DNA of 64,000 nucleotides, taken from Acephala macrosclerotiorum (lineage: Eukaryota > Ascomycota > Leotiomycetes > Helotiales > Mollisiaceae). The first letter of the stretch is position 1. Every line of letters starts with the position of its first letter. The notes beneath the pieces are model-generated. The model did no database searches, was not told where the DNA came from, and was given only the letters and a program-made list of their open reading frames with translations. Made by a program: the position numbers and the translations under genes. The stretch is from the NCBI GenBank assembly GCA_014904845.1, contig MU119275.1:124001-188000 (forward strand), in the 5' to 3' direction. This document shows positions 1-11,929 of this stretch, piece by piece.

Positions 1-519
1 GAGACAAGGAAGTGAGTGGCCATGGAGGAGGTTCCCCTCCCCATCCTAACCTGGTATTCCTCCCTCGTAATCGTTTCGCAGGACTTGGTTCGACTATAGA
101 GAGCAGAACCGTAGAGCTTGATGCGAGCTTCAGGACCGCCGGACTCGAACGTCCGCATTGGCTACGGGGCTTTGGATACCCCCCTACTCTATCTAACTTC
201 AACAGTGGACTGGCATTGCATATGATATGTGCTCCGTGATATACCAAAGTGGCATTCTAGATAATGCCTCTTCAACTATTTTCACCGGTTCAGCAGCCAG
301 TTGGACTAACACCAATGAAGAAGTAACACGAAAAGAAAAATACAGTATTACAGCAACTTGAACCGGATTAGTTTGGCTAGAGCTGGCCAGAGCAGACCAG
401 AGCAACGCAGAGACGAAAGTAAACTTTTTCAGACAGTTACTAACACGCCAACAGATCATGACGAGGCCCTCTCAGCAACCTCTCCCACGCGTCGCACAAC
501 CACTTCCTCAAGGTTCGAA
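1..519. other. Left-end sequence, no gene recognised
   Basis: Normal base composition. All six frames give only short unrelated reading frames and I recognise no protein. A short potential hairpin near 131-150 resembles a tRNA T arm, but the surrounding bases do not complete a cloverleaf. The stretch may hold the upstream part of the broken gene that follows. Confidence 0.5.
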
Positions 520-1520
520 CTAACAAGTACTGTACCGACGTGCCCGCACCACGCTCTCAGACAGACGCATGGCTACGCTGTCTCACCAAAAACATCCACA
601 AGCAAGACCTTCACGATACACAACATTGATTAATAGCACAAGGCTTGGAACATCGTCAAGTTCAAACAGCAAGGACAGGCCTATCTCCTGCACGGCATCT
701 CCCTCGTCCCTCAAACAGAACCGACCATCAGTCACAACCGTTCAGCCTCCGAGCTGCCTCCGCGGAGACCTTGACGTACAATCTTACGCACGAAATCCCT
801 CCTTTTCTCCGAACCCCTAACTGCCGTTACCGTACCTGACATGCCGTTCGGCACCTCAAACATCCAAGTTCGGGTCCAATATTATATGGAAAGGATATAT
901 AATCGCGTGTCTTGTCCCATGTACCTTGCAACATCTCAGACCTCGTCAATACCGCCGAATAACCAAGCACGGAACCACATCCTTCTTCTTCGAATGGACT
1001 TCAACCTCCATCAAGACTCGGCTTCGGCTTCGATAGGCTATATGGATTTGGAGCCGACGACTGTATTGCCCTAATCGAAAGTATAAAGTATCTGCCGGGG
1101 ATCTGCAACATCGGTCCGGTCCATATCACAAGCAGAAAAACCTTAATCTAGCACTATTGCCTCTCGTCTCCTCTCCTCCCCAACCTCCCTTTCGACGACC
1201 CCACCGAACCCGTTTCAGCACCTACGAAGTACCTCCACCTCGAACCTGCGGGCGCACAAATCCCGTTCTATACCAGTCCCAAACCCTTCGTCCCGTCCCG
1301 CCAACAATATTATAACACTCGCGATATACTATAATATATCCCACCCAAGCTCCGTTATTGGGCAGAAAGTACGAGCCGCTGAGAAAATACATGGTTAGCG
1401 GTCCGATTAGAACTTTATAAAGGATCATGCGGGACTTGTGCAAGAGCCGAATTGGTGAAGGCGAGATGGAAAGTAAAAGGAAGAGAGCTTTCGCGGATAG
1501 CGGATGGGTTGGTGTGTGTG
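520..1520 (+). pseudogene. Broken gene of unrecognised family
   Basis: Protein-like sequence runs along the plus strand but hops between reading frames. A segment containing WLRCLTKNIHKQDLHD is followed by one containing VKFKQQGQAYLLHGISLVP (637-774), then LTYNLTHEIPPFLR (762-839), then VPDMPFGTSNIQVRVQYYM (around 840-920). A long frame follows, with LGFGFDRLYGFGADDC and FYTSPKPFVPSRQQYYN (about 910-1500). That last frame is cut by stops near 955, 1149, 1329 and 1381. At least three frame changes and four stops are needed to read through, and introns do not obviously explain them. I do not recognise the family. The continuous, non-repetitive amino-acid character across adjoining frames is the reason for calling it a decayed gene rather than chance reading frames. 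Confidence 0.45.
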
Positions 1521-2060
1521 AGGTGAGACTAGTGTTGCGCTCGGAAGAAGCTTGGATGTATTGGGATATCATATCGCGCTGAACGGAATGCAGGAGCGTG
1601 AATTAACACGGAACGAAACGGAACAACCAGTAAAGCTGCCATCGAAGTTGGAGGAAGAAACAAGCTGCAAGGCACGAACATTGTGCACGGAATAGGAGGG
1701 GCTTTGCGAACTGGACCTCGGAGAAACACGAGCGGCAGCAATACTTCAACAAACAACTGCCTTACTGCAAAAGGTATTATTGAGGAGCGCGTCTATACAC
1801 AGCTCTGCGAACATAAAGGTCGTACGTCATACTTAAAAGGTTTATCCCACAATGTATCCCATTCTCCAAGGCCATGCAATGCCATGCGGCCATCCCTAGA
1901 AGCAAGAATTGACTTGGCACTTGTCGACCCTGAGAAGAAAGACAACACCAATGCCAATGCCCCATTCGCCGAGAATGCTGAATTTAACTAGAACAAAATC
2001 ACAAATGTACAAGTCGCTCACGGTCTGTTCAACCCTTGCCGTGCCTACGAACGAAGTTAG
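1521..2060. other. Intergenic stretch, 3' side of stu2
   Basis: No convincing gene. It lies downstream of the minus-strand stu2 stop codon and probably carries its 3' untranslated region. No repeat or RNA gene is recognised. Confidence 0.5.
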
Positions 2061-4880
2061 TCAGCAAATGGGATTCATCGGAGAAAAATGTACCTTCATC
2101 TGCTCGATTTTCGCCTTCAGCGCACTGGTGACTTCGGCAGCTCTCTTCCAGCTTTCTTGATTGTTGCCATCCTTTGCACCGCTGTCTGTGCTCGTATCTC
2201 TACTCATCCTCGAACTCTGATATGGTGGTGGAGCGGGACTGTTTCGTCCACCGCTACCACTGGCGGCGCTATTGCGGCCATTACGGCCAAGGTCCGGACT
2301 TAACTTACTGCGGCCATATCGAGCCTCTAGAGCATCTCCGGTGTTCTCCTTTTCTTCGCTCAAAGCAGAATTGAAGGACATGCGAGCTCGGTGGCCAAAG
2401 GCTGGTCGTCCGTTATCTTGTGTTCCGCCATACATTCCCGTATCGCGGTAGATACCAGCGTCATCCGTGGTACCGTCTCGACCTGGGCTGAGAGCTGGAG
2501 GGCTGTTTACTCTTTCAGCGCTAGTGAGTGCACGCTTCAGTCTCTCCATCTCTCGTCTTAGCTGACCGCACATTGCTTCTGCAGCCTCACAGTCTGACCG
2601 GGCTCGCACGAGCTGTGTCTCCTTAGCTTTGATTGAGAGAACATCTCTTGTGTGGTCCTCGATAAGCTGAGCATTCTGATTCTTCAGTTCTTGCACCTCA
2701 GAATTGAGCCGGGACTTCTCTTGACGTAAGTCATCGCAATTTCGAAGCAAACGATCTTTGTCTAGTCGAAGTTCCTCCAGTTCCGCTCGCTCTATAGCCG
2801 TGAGGCCAGAGTTTGGCGGTGGCGATGCAGAAACAGGCACTGGAGCGGCGGGAGCTTTGGCAGCAAGAGAACGACCTGCCAGACCTCGTCCTAGACCCAT
2901 CCGTGGAGGTGGAGCTGGCTCCTCTTCTGGTGGTGGGGCCTGTGAGATGGGACGTCGTGGCGATGCAAGGTTAGGGGGTGCAGCTCCTCCAGGCCCAGCC
3001 AGAGTCCTCTTCAGTGGGGCCTTTAATCCTCCACCAGGTGTGGTAAGACCTGATGCCTTCGGACCACCAAGCTTTGATCCAGGAATACTTCTCGCAGTAG
3101 GTTGAGGTGCTAATGGAGCTTCTTGGGCATATGGACTTGGCGCTGGAGCGGGCTTTTTCACAGCCGGCTTCTTGCCAACGACCTTTCGAGGAGCTGCGGC
3201 TGCAGGTGCGGCACGGGGTGCAGCAGCTTGAGGAGGTGGCTTCGGCTTGTCCTTTGCCTTAACTTCGGCTGTCTCAAAGTATTCCTTGATCTTGGTCTTT
3301 CGAATCTCATCAAGGCCTTCAAGATGCGGTCCCATAGCACGCTCACCCATGATCTTCATAACCGTACCCAATACCTCTGCACCACCGGATCGTAACACTT
3401 CGACAGACTCCGAAAGCAGCTTTTTTGCAGACTCAACGATTGAAGCAACCTCGGGCTTGCTTGGTGCTTCTCGTGTTGTCCGTAGACATCTGATCAAGAA
3501 TTTCATCGTGCCTTCCTTGACTTGAGGGTTCTTGTGTTTCAGAAACTCAAGCGTCTCCTCCAGACAATCTGACAAGCTTGCTGCTAGGAAGACTTGATCG
3601 AGGGCTAAACCTAGAGCATCCGACACTGACGCCTTCTTCTCCTTCAATCGCTCCATAATAGGGCTCATGATTTGTGAGCGGTATTTTGTGAATGGCTTTC
3701 TCAACCCCTTCGCTAGAACCTCAATACATTGTGCTGCTTGGGTAACAACGGCAATGTTGGCATCTTTCATGCTTTTTGCAAGTCCACGGACGATCTCGTC
3801 AAAACTTCCGTCCTTGATTCGAGGTACGTTGAGCACCGCAAAAAGTGCTTCAAGGGCGTCTTTTCGCTCCTTCCATTTTGTCGACGCTAACTGATCGGTG
3901 AAGTCTGGTGCAACTTTGGAGAGGACATCTTGTGGTTCGGCCAAATCGAAAGCGTCAATCTCTACAGCTTCTTCTTCCAATTCATCCTCTTCGACTGCCC
4001 CACCAGCTCCTGGAGGGGGTGCACGGGCCAAGGCGGCTTGTTGGGAGCGTAGCAGCCGTTCTTGTTTTGGTGCTGGCTCTGACTTGAGCTTCTCAAATTG
4101 TGCCTCCATTTCCGCTTGTTGTGTAGGTTTCAGCTCACCCCAGAACATCGGCTTCATGGCTTCTCGAAGCCATCTGTAGAACTCTATCGCCAAGTTCGTG
4201 GCCTCCGCTCGTACATTCTTGTCCGCATGTCCGAAAGGTTTTGGTAATACTTTGAGGACTGGTTTCGGATCCACAACCTTGCAGCCATAGTTGTGAAAGA
4301 TAGATGTCAACGCAGCCAATGTTGCGGCGACAATCTTTGGTTGTTTGTTGGAAAGGGCTGGTAAGAGATCCTCGATAATGGGTGCCGAAGTGTCCAATTC
4401 GATGTAAAGTAGTATAGCTTCGAGGGAAGAGGCTTTTGTGGCTGCTCTTGTCGAGGAGAGACCCTTCTCGACTAACGGTGTGATCGTATGACTTCTCGTT
4501 CTGATATCTTGGTCAGATAACTTCCCCGGCTATGCAATTCGAAACATACCTTGTGCAGTTTTCTTTGCCGCCGAATTTTAGAAAGGCACATAATGCCGCA
4601 ATACCTTCTTGCTGTGCTGCAACGTTCGAGTCTGCCACCGCTCCCTTCCATAGGCCCGGATCTTGTATGAATGGTCGGAACGCGGGGTCATGCTCGTCTG
4701 GTGTGATCTCGAATTGTTTCGCAGCGTCTTCGTACGCTGCTTTTCGTACTTTCCATATCTATGTGGGAATTTTGGTCAGTCCGTTTGCATGAGACATGTG
4801 CGGGGTGGCTTGAAAACAACCTTATGCTGAAATCTTTCGGGCAGAGGCAAGGAACTGAAGTCCTCTTCTTGTTCAGCCAT
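2061..4880 (-). CDS. stu2: XMAP215/Dis1-family microtubule polymerase (Stu2/Alp14 type)
   Basis: Three exons read 4880-4821, 4758-4550 and 4500-2061, joined by GT..AG introns of 62 and 49 nt; this gives 902 residues. The start ATG at 4880 opens MAEQEEDFSSLPLPERFQHK, which matches the start of a first TOG domain. Two TOG (HEAT-like) domains lie at about 1-235 and 275-510. They are followed by a Lys/Pro/Ala-rich basic linker, a coiled coil at about 655-760 and a short conserved C-terminal helix. Two TOG domains plus a coiled coil is the yeast and filamentous-fungal layout, in which the protein dimerises, binds tubulin and speeds plus-end growth at spindle poles and kinetochores. The gene is divergent from nudF. 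Family assignment is firm; the exact last exon is less certain. Confidence 0.92.
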
Positions 4881-5685
4881 GGCGTTTGTGGTAACTCTCG
4901 GAGCGGTTTTGGGTTTCCCAAAATCTGTGACGCGCCTTGTCAGTTTACGCAACGATAAAGAGATATTGTTCTCCATGGCCACGATTCCACTCGCACCTCT
5001 CCTTGCGGAGAAAGTACAGCAGTCTAGAAGAAACATATCCCATCTCGACGACACAGAAGGAGCAGAGGGTGCGCACCTGGCAGATTCGATGTGGGCGCAA
5101 CGTTAAAGGTCTGTTCTTTCCTTCAAAGACGGTATGTCTGGTAATTGATCGCAGGGAGAATTAAAGGATCTGTTCGCGTCGGTTTCTTGATATGTACAGT
5201 TCCACTATGGTATTAGGGAGGATTCGTCGATTCGACGGGTCTTTGTTGCTGTTCAACAACTGGTATCATGGAGAGAGACTGATGTGTGTGTGTGTGTTGT
5301 TGATCGCCAAACATTGAATTTCCCTGTCCCTCGTCAGTCACTACGGCGACACCCCTGCATATCGGCACGGGCCTCAGGGGGTCACTTTTTGTCGCAACAA
5401 CGAAATCAAGATCAGTCTGTTTCTCCCCGCCATGGGCAACCGTCATCCCCCACAATATCAAGACACTCAAGACCCGATCTCGAAGTTCGCATATAACGAT
5501 CTGTGTTTGCCTGATTAAATAGCTGTACTACGGAGACAACAGATCGCTGACCGCGTTTTCTACAACCAAACCATACGCTTCCAATTCCCAAGCACCAAAG
5601 TCGACACCAGGTTGTACTCCCATAATCACCCTCACCGCCCGGGACAATCGGAATTGTCAAGCTTCATGTATCAACCGTCGTCGCC
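4881..5685. promoter_or_regulatory. Shared divergent promoter region of stu2 and nudF
   Basis: The 805 bp lie between the start codons of two divergent genes and contain no convincing coding sequence. A GT-rich run sits at about 5281-5300. No TATA box or known operator could be assigned with confidence. The role as a promoter region is inferred from gene orientation only. Confidence 0.5.
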
Positions 5686-7155
5686 ATGAGCCAGATCTTG
5701 ACGTCGCGGCAGGCCGAGGAGCTGTAAGCCGCCAAAATTTCTAGAAAACGTGGGACATTTACTAACACACCTAGACACAAGTCCATCATAGCATACCTTA
5801 CATCACAGAACCTCACAAATAGTGCCGCGGCGTTACGAGAAGAACTGAGCATTGGTGACGGCTTCGATGCCGCAACCAGCAAGAAATATGAGGGGCTCCT
5901 GGAGAAGAAATGGACGAGTGTTGTGCGCTTGCAGAAAAAGGTGATACACCAAGGTCCGGTACTGCACAAACACTGACGACTTGGGCAGATAATGGACTTG
6001 GAGTCGAGAAATACAACCTTGCAAGCGGAGATCGATTCAGCAACCCCTACCTCTCTCTCACGGCGGAATCAAGACCCTGCCGCTTGGCTTCCAAGGTCGC
6101 CAGCAAGACACACCCTCGAGTCGCATAGAGAAGCTATCACATGTGTTGCGTTTCACCCTATATTCTCCTCGCTAGCATCCGGCTCAGAAGATTACACAAT
6201 TAAAATATGGGATTGGGAACTGGGAGAGCTGGAACGAACTGTGAAGGGGCATACAAAGGCGGTGCTGGATGTTGACTTTGGTGGTCCTCGGGGTGGTACC
6301 TTGTTGGCATCATGCTCGAGTGATTTAACAATCAAATTATGGGATCCGAGCGACGAGTACAAGAATATTCGAACACTTCCTGGACACGACCATTCTGTTT
6401 CTGCGGTACGATTCATCCCTAGTGGTGCTGCTGGATCACCATCATCAGGCAACCTCCTTGTCTCAGCGAGTCGAGACAAATCACTACGAATTTGGGATGT
6501 ATCGACGGGTTACTGCGTCAAGACTATTCGAGGGCATGCAGATTGGGTGCGGGATGTTTCACCTTCCTTTGATGGACGATTTCTCCTCTCTGCTGGAGTT
6601 GACCAAACGGCAAGGATATGGGATGCGTCGTCGGGAGAACCAAAAGCGACATTGCTGGGCCACGAGCATGTTATTGAATGCTGTGTATTTGCACCACCAG
6701 CAAGTTATGAACATCTAGCAGCGCTAGCAGGACTGAAAAAACCACCAGCAGCAAGCAGTTCTGCTGAGTTCGTTGCAACGGGATCGAGAGACAAGAGTAT
6801 AAAAATATGGGATGCTCGAGGTACTCTAATCAAGACTCTTGGTGGGCACGACAATTGGGTGAGGGCTCTAGTCTTTCACCCTGGCGGCAAATATCTCCTT
6901 AGTGTAGCCGACGATAAAACACTACGATGTTGGGATCTATCACAGGAAGGAAAACTAGTGAAAACGATCGACGACGCTCACGGGCATTTCGTGAGTTGCT
7001 TGAGATGGGCACCTGGGGTGATAAAAGATGCACCTCCTACGAACGGTGTGAATGGAACGCCAAACGGCAAGAAGGACGACACCCAAAAGGTCAGCATAAG
7101 ATGTGTCATAGCGACGGGGAGTGTAGATAAAGTGGTTCGGGTCTTTGCATCATGA
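5686..7155 (+). CDS. nudF: Nuclear distribution protein nudF / LIS1 / Pac1
   Basis: Exons are 5686-5723, 5775-5940 and 5989-7155, with introns of 51 and 48 nt; the product is 456 residues, the usual LIS1 length. Residues about 5-40 form a LisH dimerisation motif ([16 protein letters not shown] and following). A short coiled coil covers about 60-85. Seven WD40 repeats fill about 105-455, with clear GHxxxV starts and IKIWD, IKLWD, LRIWD, ARIWD and LRCWD ends. LIS1 binds dynein and, with NudE, keeps it engaged on microtubules and at plus ends, so it is needed for nuclear migration in hyphae. The early small exon matches fungal nudF gene structure. No damage is seen. Confidence 0.95.
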
Positions 7156-7611
7156 TCTAGACATATTCCCGAGTATTTGACTGTCCCGAGCCTGGAGGGA
7201 CTTTCATGGGAGGCTGGCTTATAGGGAGTTGAGGAGTTGGGCTCAGCATTAGCTCATGAGCTATGGATTGGCTACGATATCACGAACGTTATGCTTCGCA
7301 TACCTATGTACAGTTGCAGGAAGCGCCTCTGCCATGAGGAATCGAAATAATGAAATTTGGAAGGACAAATTGATGCCAAGTCTATGTAAAGTGATGAATT
7401 CCTGTGTTTGTTACTGGTCCATGTCCTCGTTCCATCGAACACTGCAAACTAGCTAGAGTGTAGAAAAGGGGGCAAGGACAGCACTGCGAGGCTGAGAAAG
7501 AAATTAGCACGTGACAAACACGCTAAAACCCGAGGCTCGAAATTTATGAATTTCAAGCCTCCTCGTCTGCCTTGTCCTCACAAACCATGCCCACAACCAC
7601 AACCACCCAAC
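7156..7611. other. Intergenic, between nudF and ntr1
   Basis: No gene recognised. An upstream in-frame ATG at 7546 would add 22 Pro-rich residues to the next protein; I treat this part as 5' untranslated. Confidence 0.5.
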
Positions 7612-10362
7612 ATGTCTACTATGCACGCCTTCGCCCATAACTCCTCCTCCGAATCCTCCGGAGAAGATGATGATTTCCTCTATCCCTCCACTGACCCGCA
7701 AGCCGACGAATTCGCAGACTACAATCCCCGAAAGCGGCGACGCACAGGACGAGATGCGAAGGAGAGTGCGGCGCTGGGTGTTTTTGGGTCGGAGAGTGAG
7801 GATGAGGGGATGGGTGGCGGGAGACGGTGGAAGAAGAAGGATTTGAGGGGGAGGGGGATGGCGTTCGTAAGTACGGGGCAGCATAAGCTGGATGAGGATA
7901 AAGAAGAAGAAGAGGTTGCAGAGGAAGAGGATGTGGATATGGATGCTGAAGAGGAGGAGGAGGAGGAGGAAGAGGCTGCAGCTCCTAGAGGTCTAGGATT
8001 TAGTGCGTCAAAAGGTCTTGGGTTCCAGAGTTCTACGCCGGGAAAGAAGATTAACAATGCGCCAAAGAACAGTACGCCATTGGGAAGAGGGTTCGTGCCA
8101 TCTTCTGCTGCTGCACCGATACTGAAAAATACGGACGATGAGGTCGAGACACCTAGGATTGCGCGGCCGAGTGCCTTTTCTACACCTGTCTCGACGAAGG
8201 GAACGGGGGCTAAGAATGGTGCTCCAGGAGCCAATGCAGGGTCATTTGCAGCCAGGATGATGGCGAAGATGGGTTACAAGGAGGGGCAAGGTCTTGGGAA
8301 AGACGGTACTGGAAGAGCTGGTGTTATTGAAGTTACCCTACGGCCACAGGGAGTTGGTTTGGGTGCTGTGAAAGAAAAGTCCAAGCAGGAGATTGAGGAA
8401 GAGAAACGTCAAGCAAAGATCAGGGGCGAGAAGTATGAGGATTCGGACGAAGAGAGGAAGAAGCGACGTCGAAAACCGAGGATCAGTGGCATCGAGAGTG
8501 GAAGCGGCAGTGGAATGAGCACACCACGGAAGGCTCAGAAACCAAAATTCCGGACATTGGAGGAAGTACAGAGAGCTGCGCCTGGCTTACAAATCCCCGA
8601 TGCGTTTGCGCCTATTCTGGATATGACTGGGCCAGGTCAACGTCTATTGACTACTTCCTCTGGACTTTTGACACCAACAGCCGGCACCGAGAGCGTACAG
8701 CAGATTGAGTCAAGGAAACTGGCCCGACGAGCTCAAAATGACCTTTCGGCCTACGTGGAAGAGTGGAAGAACTTGGAAGAACGAAAAGCCTATATGGAGA
8801 TGACCATTGTCCAACAGCAACAGGAGATTGATGAAGAACAACACGAATACGACAGAATGAAATCTTTTGCGGACAAGGTTCAGTCAATCTCCCAAGCAGT
8901 CAAGGACTTCCAATGGGACCCGGTGATCGAAGCCTTGATCAGCACGGATGAATTGGCTGATCCTGGGCTAACGAAGGCCAACGAAGAACTGTCAAATATT
9001 GCGGTAGCAGCAGTTCATCCTTTTCTTCGACAGGCAACTGAAGGCTGGCAGCCACTCGAGGATCCAAAGCTCACTAGCATGGCACCACAATTGTTCAAGA
9101 TTCGACACATTCTGGGTGCAACATCCAGCGGTGAGAAGTTACTGGTTGATCAAAGCTATCTAAGAAACGACGGATCTCATCGAATGCACACCAAATTTAC
9201 GACCGCCTATGAAAGCATGATTTACAAGATCATATTCCCGAAAATTGTGTCAGCTATCAACCAGAGCTGGCATGTCTACGATCCTACTCCTCTCCAAACA
9301 CTATTTGATACCTGGGAGGGTCTACTACCATCATTTGTTCGATCACAAATACTTGACCAAGCGGTGGTGGGCAAGCTGAATGAAGCAGTCTCGTCATGGA
9401 ATCCAAGGAAACGACGTACCCACGAACTGCCGCATCTCTGGCTGTTCCCTTGGCTTCAATATCTACCCTCTCATCATGCCGATCCGAAGAGCTCTACAGG
9501 TCTTGTCAGCGACGTGAAGCGAAAGTTCCGTCAACTTGTCGATTCTTGGGACTTTCACAAAGGCGTTGTCCCGGGCTTGCGCCAATGGCGTGAAGTATTA
9601 TGTCCTAGCTCGAGCAACGATCATTGGACACCTCTCATCATGAACCATGTCATTCCCAGCATGGCACGATTCCTGAAGAATGAGAAGAATTTCATGGTTG
9701 ATCCCAACGATCAAGCTCCATATATGTCTGCCCTCCAAGGCGTGTTCGCCTGGACAGACATCCTGAAGCCGCGTATTGTGGGCCAGGTCATTGCCGAAAC
9801 GGCCTTTCCGATGTGGCACAATGTTCTGCACCAATGGCTCACGGTGGTGGGGCCGAATGAAGAGATTGGACAATGGTTCGAGTGGTGGAGAGATGAGGTG
9901 TTTCCTGATGATATCAAGAATCTCAAATCCATCCAAGATGAATTCGAGAAGGGCCATGAAATGATCAACCAAGCTCTAGATCTAGGGTCCGAAGCTTCGA
10001 CCCTGTTACCAGCGCCATCGAAGACTCGACGCATTTCGACATCGCCACCAGCACCCGTCACTCCAGCGAAGCCGGCAGCGCCTATCGTGGAAGAGACGAC
10101 TTTCAGGCACAGAGTCGAAGACTGGTGTATTGAGAACGACCTGCAGTTCTTGCCTGAGAAGAAGGTTCTGCATTCCGCTGGACCATTGTACAGGATCACG
10201 GCAGCTGGGAATGGGAAGAACGGAACATTGGTGTACTTCAAGGGAGATAGTCTTTTGGCTATTTCGAAGAAGGGAGCTGAACAGGTGGAGATTAGGATTG
10301 ACTGGGAGAATGCGGATGCGAGGGATGCATTGCTGGAGATGGCGTGGTATAATGTTAAGTAG
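7612..10362 (+). CDS. ntr1: G-patch/GCFC splicing factor, Ntr1 (Spp382)/TFIP11 family
   Basis: A single exon encodes 916 residues from the ATG at 7612, whose context (CAACATGTC) is better than that of the ATG at 7546. The acidic N terminus has a TIP_N-type segment (SSGEDDDFLYPSTDPQADEF) and poly-Glu/Asp runs. The G-patch lies at about 213-260, with MMAKMGYKEGQGLGKDGTGR and the following GVIEV. A coiled stretch covers about 365-420 and a GCFC-type domain about 420-740. The conserved TFIP11 tail begins at about 830 (FRHRVEDWCIENDLQFLP). Family members activate the DEAH helicase Prp43 through the G-patch and drive spliceosome disassembly in the nucleus. The gene appears intact. Confidence 0.92.
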   Translation: MSTMHAFAHNSSSESSGEDDDFLYPSTDPQADEFADYNPRKRRRTGRDAKESAALGVFGSESEDEGMGGGRRWKKKDLRGRGMAFVSTGQHKLDEDKEEEEVAEEEDVDMDAEEEEEEEEEAAAPRGLGFSASKGLGFQSSTPGKKINNAPKNSTPLGRGFVPSSAAAPILKNTDDEVETPRIARPSAFSTPVSTKGTGAKNGAPGANAGSFAARMMAKMGYKEGQGLGKDGTGRAGVIEVTLRPQGVGLGAVKEKSKQEIEEEKRQAKIRGEKYEDSDEERKKRRRKPRISGIESGSGSGMSTPRKAQKPKFRTLEEVQRAAPGLQIPDAFAPILDMTGPGQRLLTTSSGLLTPTAGTESVQQIESRKLARRAQNDLSAYVEEWKNLEERKAYMEMTIVQQQQEIDEEQHEYDRMKSFADKVQSISQAVKDFQWDPVIEALISTDELADPGLTKANEELSNIAVAAVHPFLRQATEGWQPLEDPKLTSMAPQLFKIRHILGATSSGEKLLVDQSYLRNDGSHRMHTKFTTAYESMIYKIIFPKIVSAINQSWHVYDPTPLQTLFDTWEGLLPSFVRSQILDQAVVGKLNEAVSSWNPRKRRTHELPHLWLFPWLQYLPSHHADPKSSTGLVSDVKRKFRQLVDSWDFHKGVVPGLRQWREVLCPSSSNDHWTPLIMNHVIPSMARFLKNEKNFMVDPNDQAPYMSALQGVFAWTDILKPRIVGQVIAETAFPMWHNVLHQWLTVVGPNEEIGQWFEWWRDEVFPDDIKNLKSIQDEFEKGHEMINQALDLGSEASTLLPAPSKTRRISTSPPAPVTPAKPAAPIVEETTFRHRVEDWCIENDLQFLPEKKVLHSAGPLYRITAAGNGKNGTLVYFKGDSLLAISKKGAEQVEIRIDWENADARDALLEMAWYNVK

Positions 10363-11027
10363 ATATTGATCGAGGTCGAAGAGACTGCTCACGATTTCAC
10401 GAAGAAATGCATGGGAGAATTTCTACCTCTCCCAACAAAGACACAATTTGAGGTCTTGCAGCCTCGGTTTCATTTCTCTTCATGTCTAATCCAAGATTCT
10501 GTCTTCGTCGCACAAAAGTGATTACCTCAAGTCTAATACCTCGGTGCCTCGTCCACTTACCTCACGCCATGACATCAAACACCATCCCGATACCCGTTTC
10601 ATTTTCTCCAATGCACAAGCCTCCCGCGATATCTCCGAACCAACCCCAACCCCTATTCCATCGGCAATCAGCCATCTGAAACCCTGACATCATCGCGGGG
10701 TAGATGCAGCAGCCAACGACAGAGACCCTGAAGCTCGAATTGCCCCGCATCAGGCAAGAGCTCCGAACCACATGCTGCAATGTGGACTGTGGAATGCATG
10801 ACATGATTCGGATGTGAAAAAGTTTTACACATCTGCTGTTTTGGGGCGGTCAAGGTGAGTGAGGATTGGAGGGCGAGGGGCTGAGACTTAAAAGGCAAGG
10901 TTATCTGCCCCGCCGAGGTCTCGAATCTTTTTTTCCCATCAACACAGCAAAGACAAAAGCACAGCGACAACACCACATTGAAATTTGGTGAATAACAGAG
11001 TCACGAAATTGAAAACAGATATTCACG
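10363..11027. other. Intergenic, between ntr1 and the DJ-1-type gene
   Basis: No coding sequence recognised. It presumably holds the ntr1 3' end and the promoter of the next gene. No repeat seen. Confidence 0.5.
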
Positions 11028-11929
11028 ATGGCACCAAAAGTTCTCGTCGTCCTCACGAGCCATGATAAAATGGGCGACACCGGCAATCCGACTGGATGGT
11101 ACCTCGTACGTCTCCCTTCTCATCCCTCCATCCCTTCCTCCCCTCCCATCCAAACCCTCCCTAACCACCCAATTCACAGCCAGAGTTTGCGCACCCCTAC
11201 GAAGTCCTGAAGGACCACGTCCAAATCACCGTCGCCTCTCCCGCCGGCGGCGCTGCGCCACTTGACCCCTCCTCCGTCGAAGCTTTCAAAGAAGATCCCG
11301 TTTCCGCCAAATTCTTGAAGCACGACGAGGCGCTGTGGAAGAATACGAAGAAGCTGGAGAGCTTTCTGGGACATGCAGGGGAATATGAGGCTATTTTCTT
11401 TGTTGGAGGGCATGGTCGTATGTTTCTTCCTTTCCTTCTTTTCATTCCATTTGAGTTCGAGAGAGAGAAGAAGGGGAGGGAACAAGGGTTATTTTGAGAA
11501 TAGGACATATGCTGACTTGATACAGCAATGTTTGATTTAGCCACTGATGCTACTTCGCACAAACTAATCAACGAATTCTACACCCACAACAAGATAATCT
11601 CCGCCGTCTGCCACGGCCCCGCCGCCCTGGCCTCCGTGAAACTGCCCTCAGGCGAATATCTCATCGCCGGTCAAGCTGTAACCGGCTTCTCAAACAGTGA
11701 AGAAGATGCAGTTGGGTTGAGTAGTGTGGTGCCGTTTATGCTGGAGACGGAATTGAATAAGGCGAGTGGGGGGAAGTATGTTAAGGCGGAGCAGGATTGG
11801 GGGAAGAGGGTTGTTGTTAGTAGAGGGGGGAGACTGATTACGGGGCAGAATCCGGCGAGTGCGGAGGGTGTGGGACAGGCGATTCATGACGCGATTTTTG
11901 GGGAGCTGACTACGAAGGATGAGATTTAG
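11028..11929 (+). CDS. DJ-1/PfpI superfamily protein, Hsp31-like glyoxalase III type
   Basis: Exons are 11028-11105, 11180-11417 and 11526-11929; introns of 74 and 108 nt begin GTACGT and GTATGT. The product is 239 residues. The predicted catalytic set is Glu28 (PEFAHPYEVL), Cys134 and His135 (the nucleophile elbow SAVCHGPAALASVKL). GNPTGWYL near the N terminus and VTGFSNSEEDAVGL near 160 are typical of Hsp31-like class I amidotransferase-fold proteins. Known members convert methylglyoxal to D-lactate without glutathione, or act as stress chaperones or deglycases in the cytosol; which role applies here cannot be read from sequence. The third intron side restores the conserved GGHGPMFDL motif, which supports the splice choice. 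Confidence 0.9.

Noticed and set aside
128..190. tRNA-like arm near 131-150
   Set aside because: Only a 5-bp stem with a GTTCGA loop is present; the loop is one base short and no acceptor, D or anticodon arms fit.
7546..7611. Upstream start for the ntr1 protein
   Set aside because: It would add 22 Pro/His-rich residues not expected of the family, and the ATG at 7612 has better context.
8100..8234. Long minus-strand frame opposite ntr1 (7719-8234)
   Set aside because: Ser-rich shadow of the acidic, Glu-rich coding strand.
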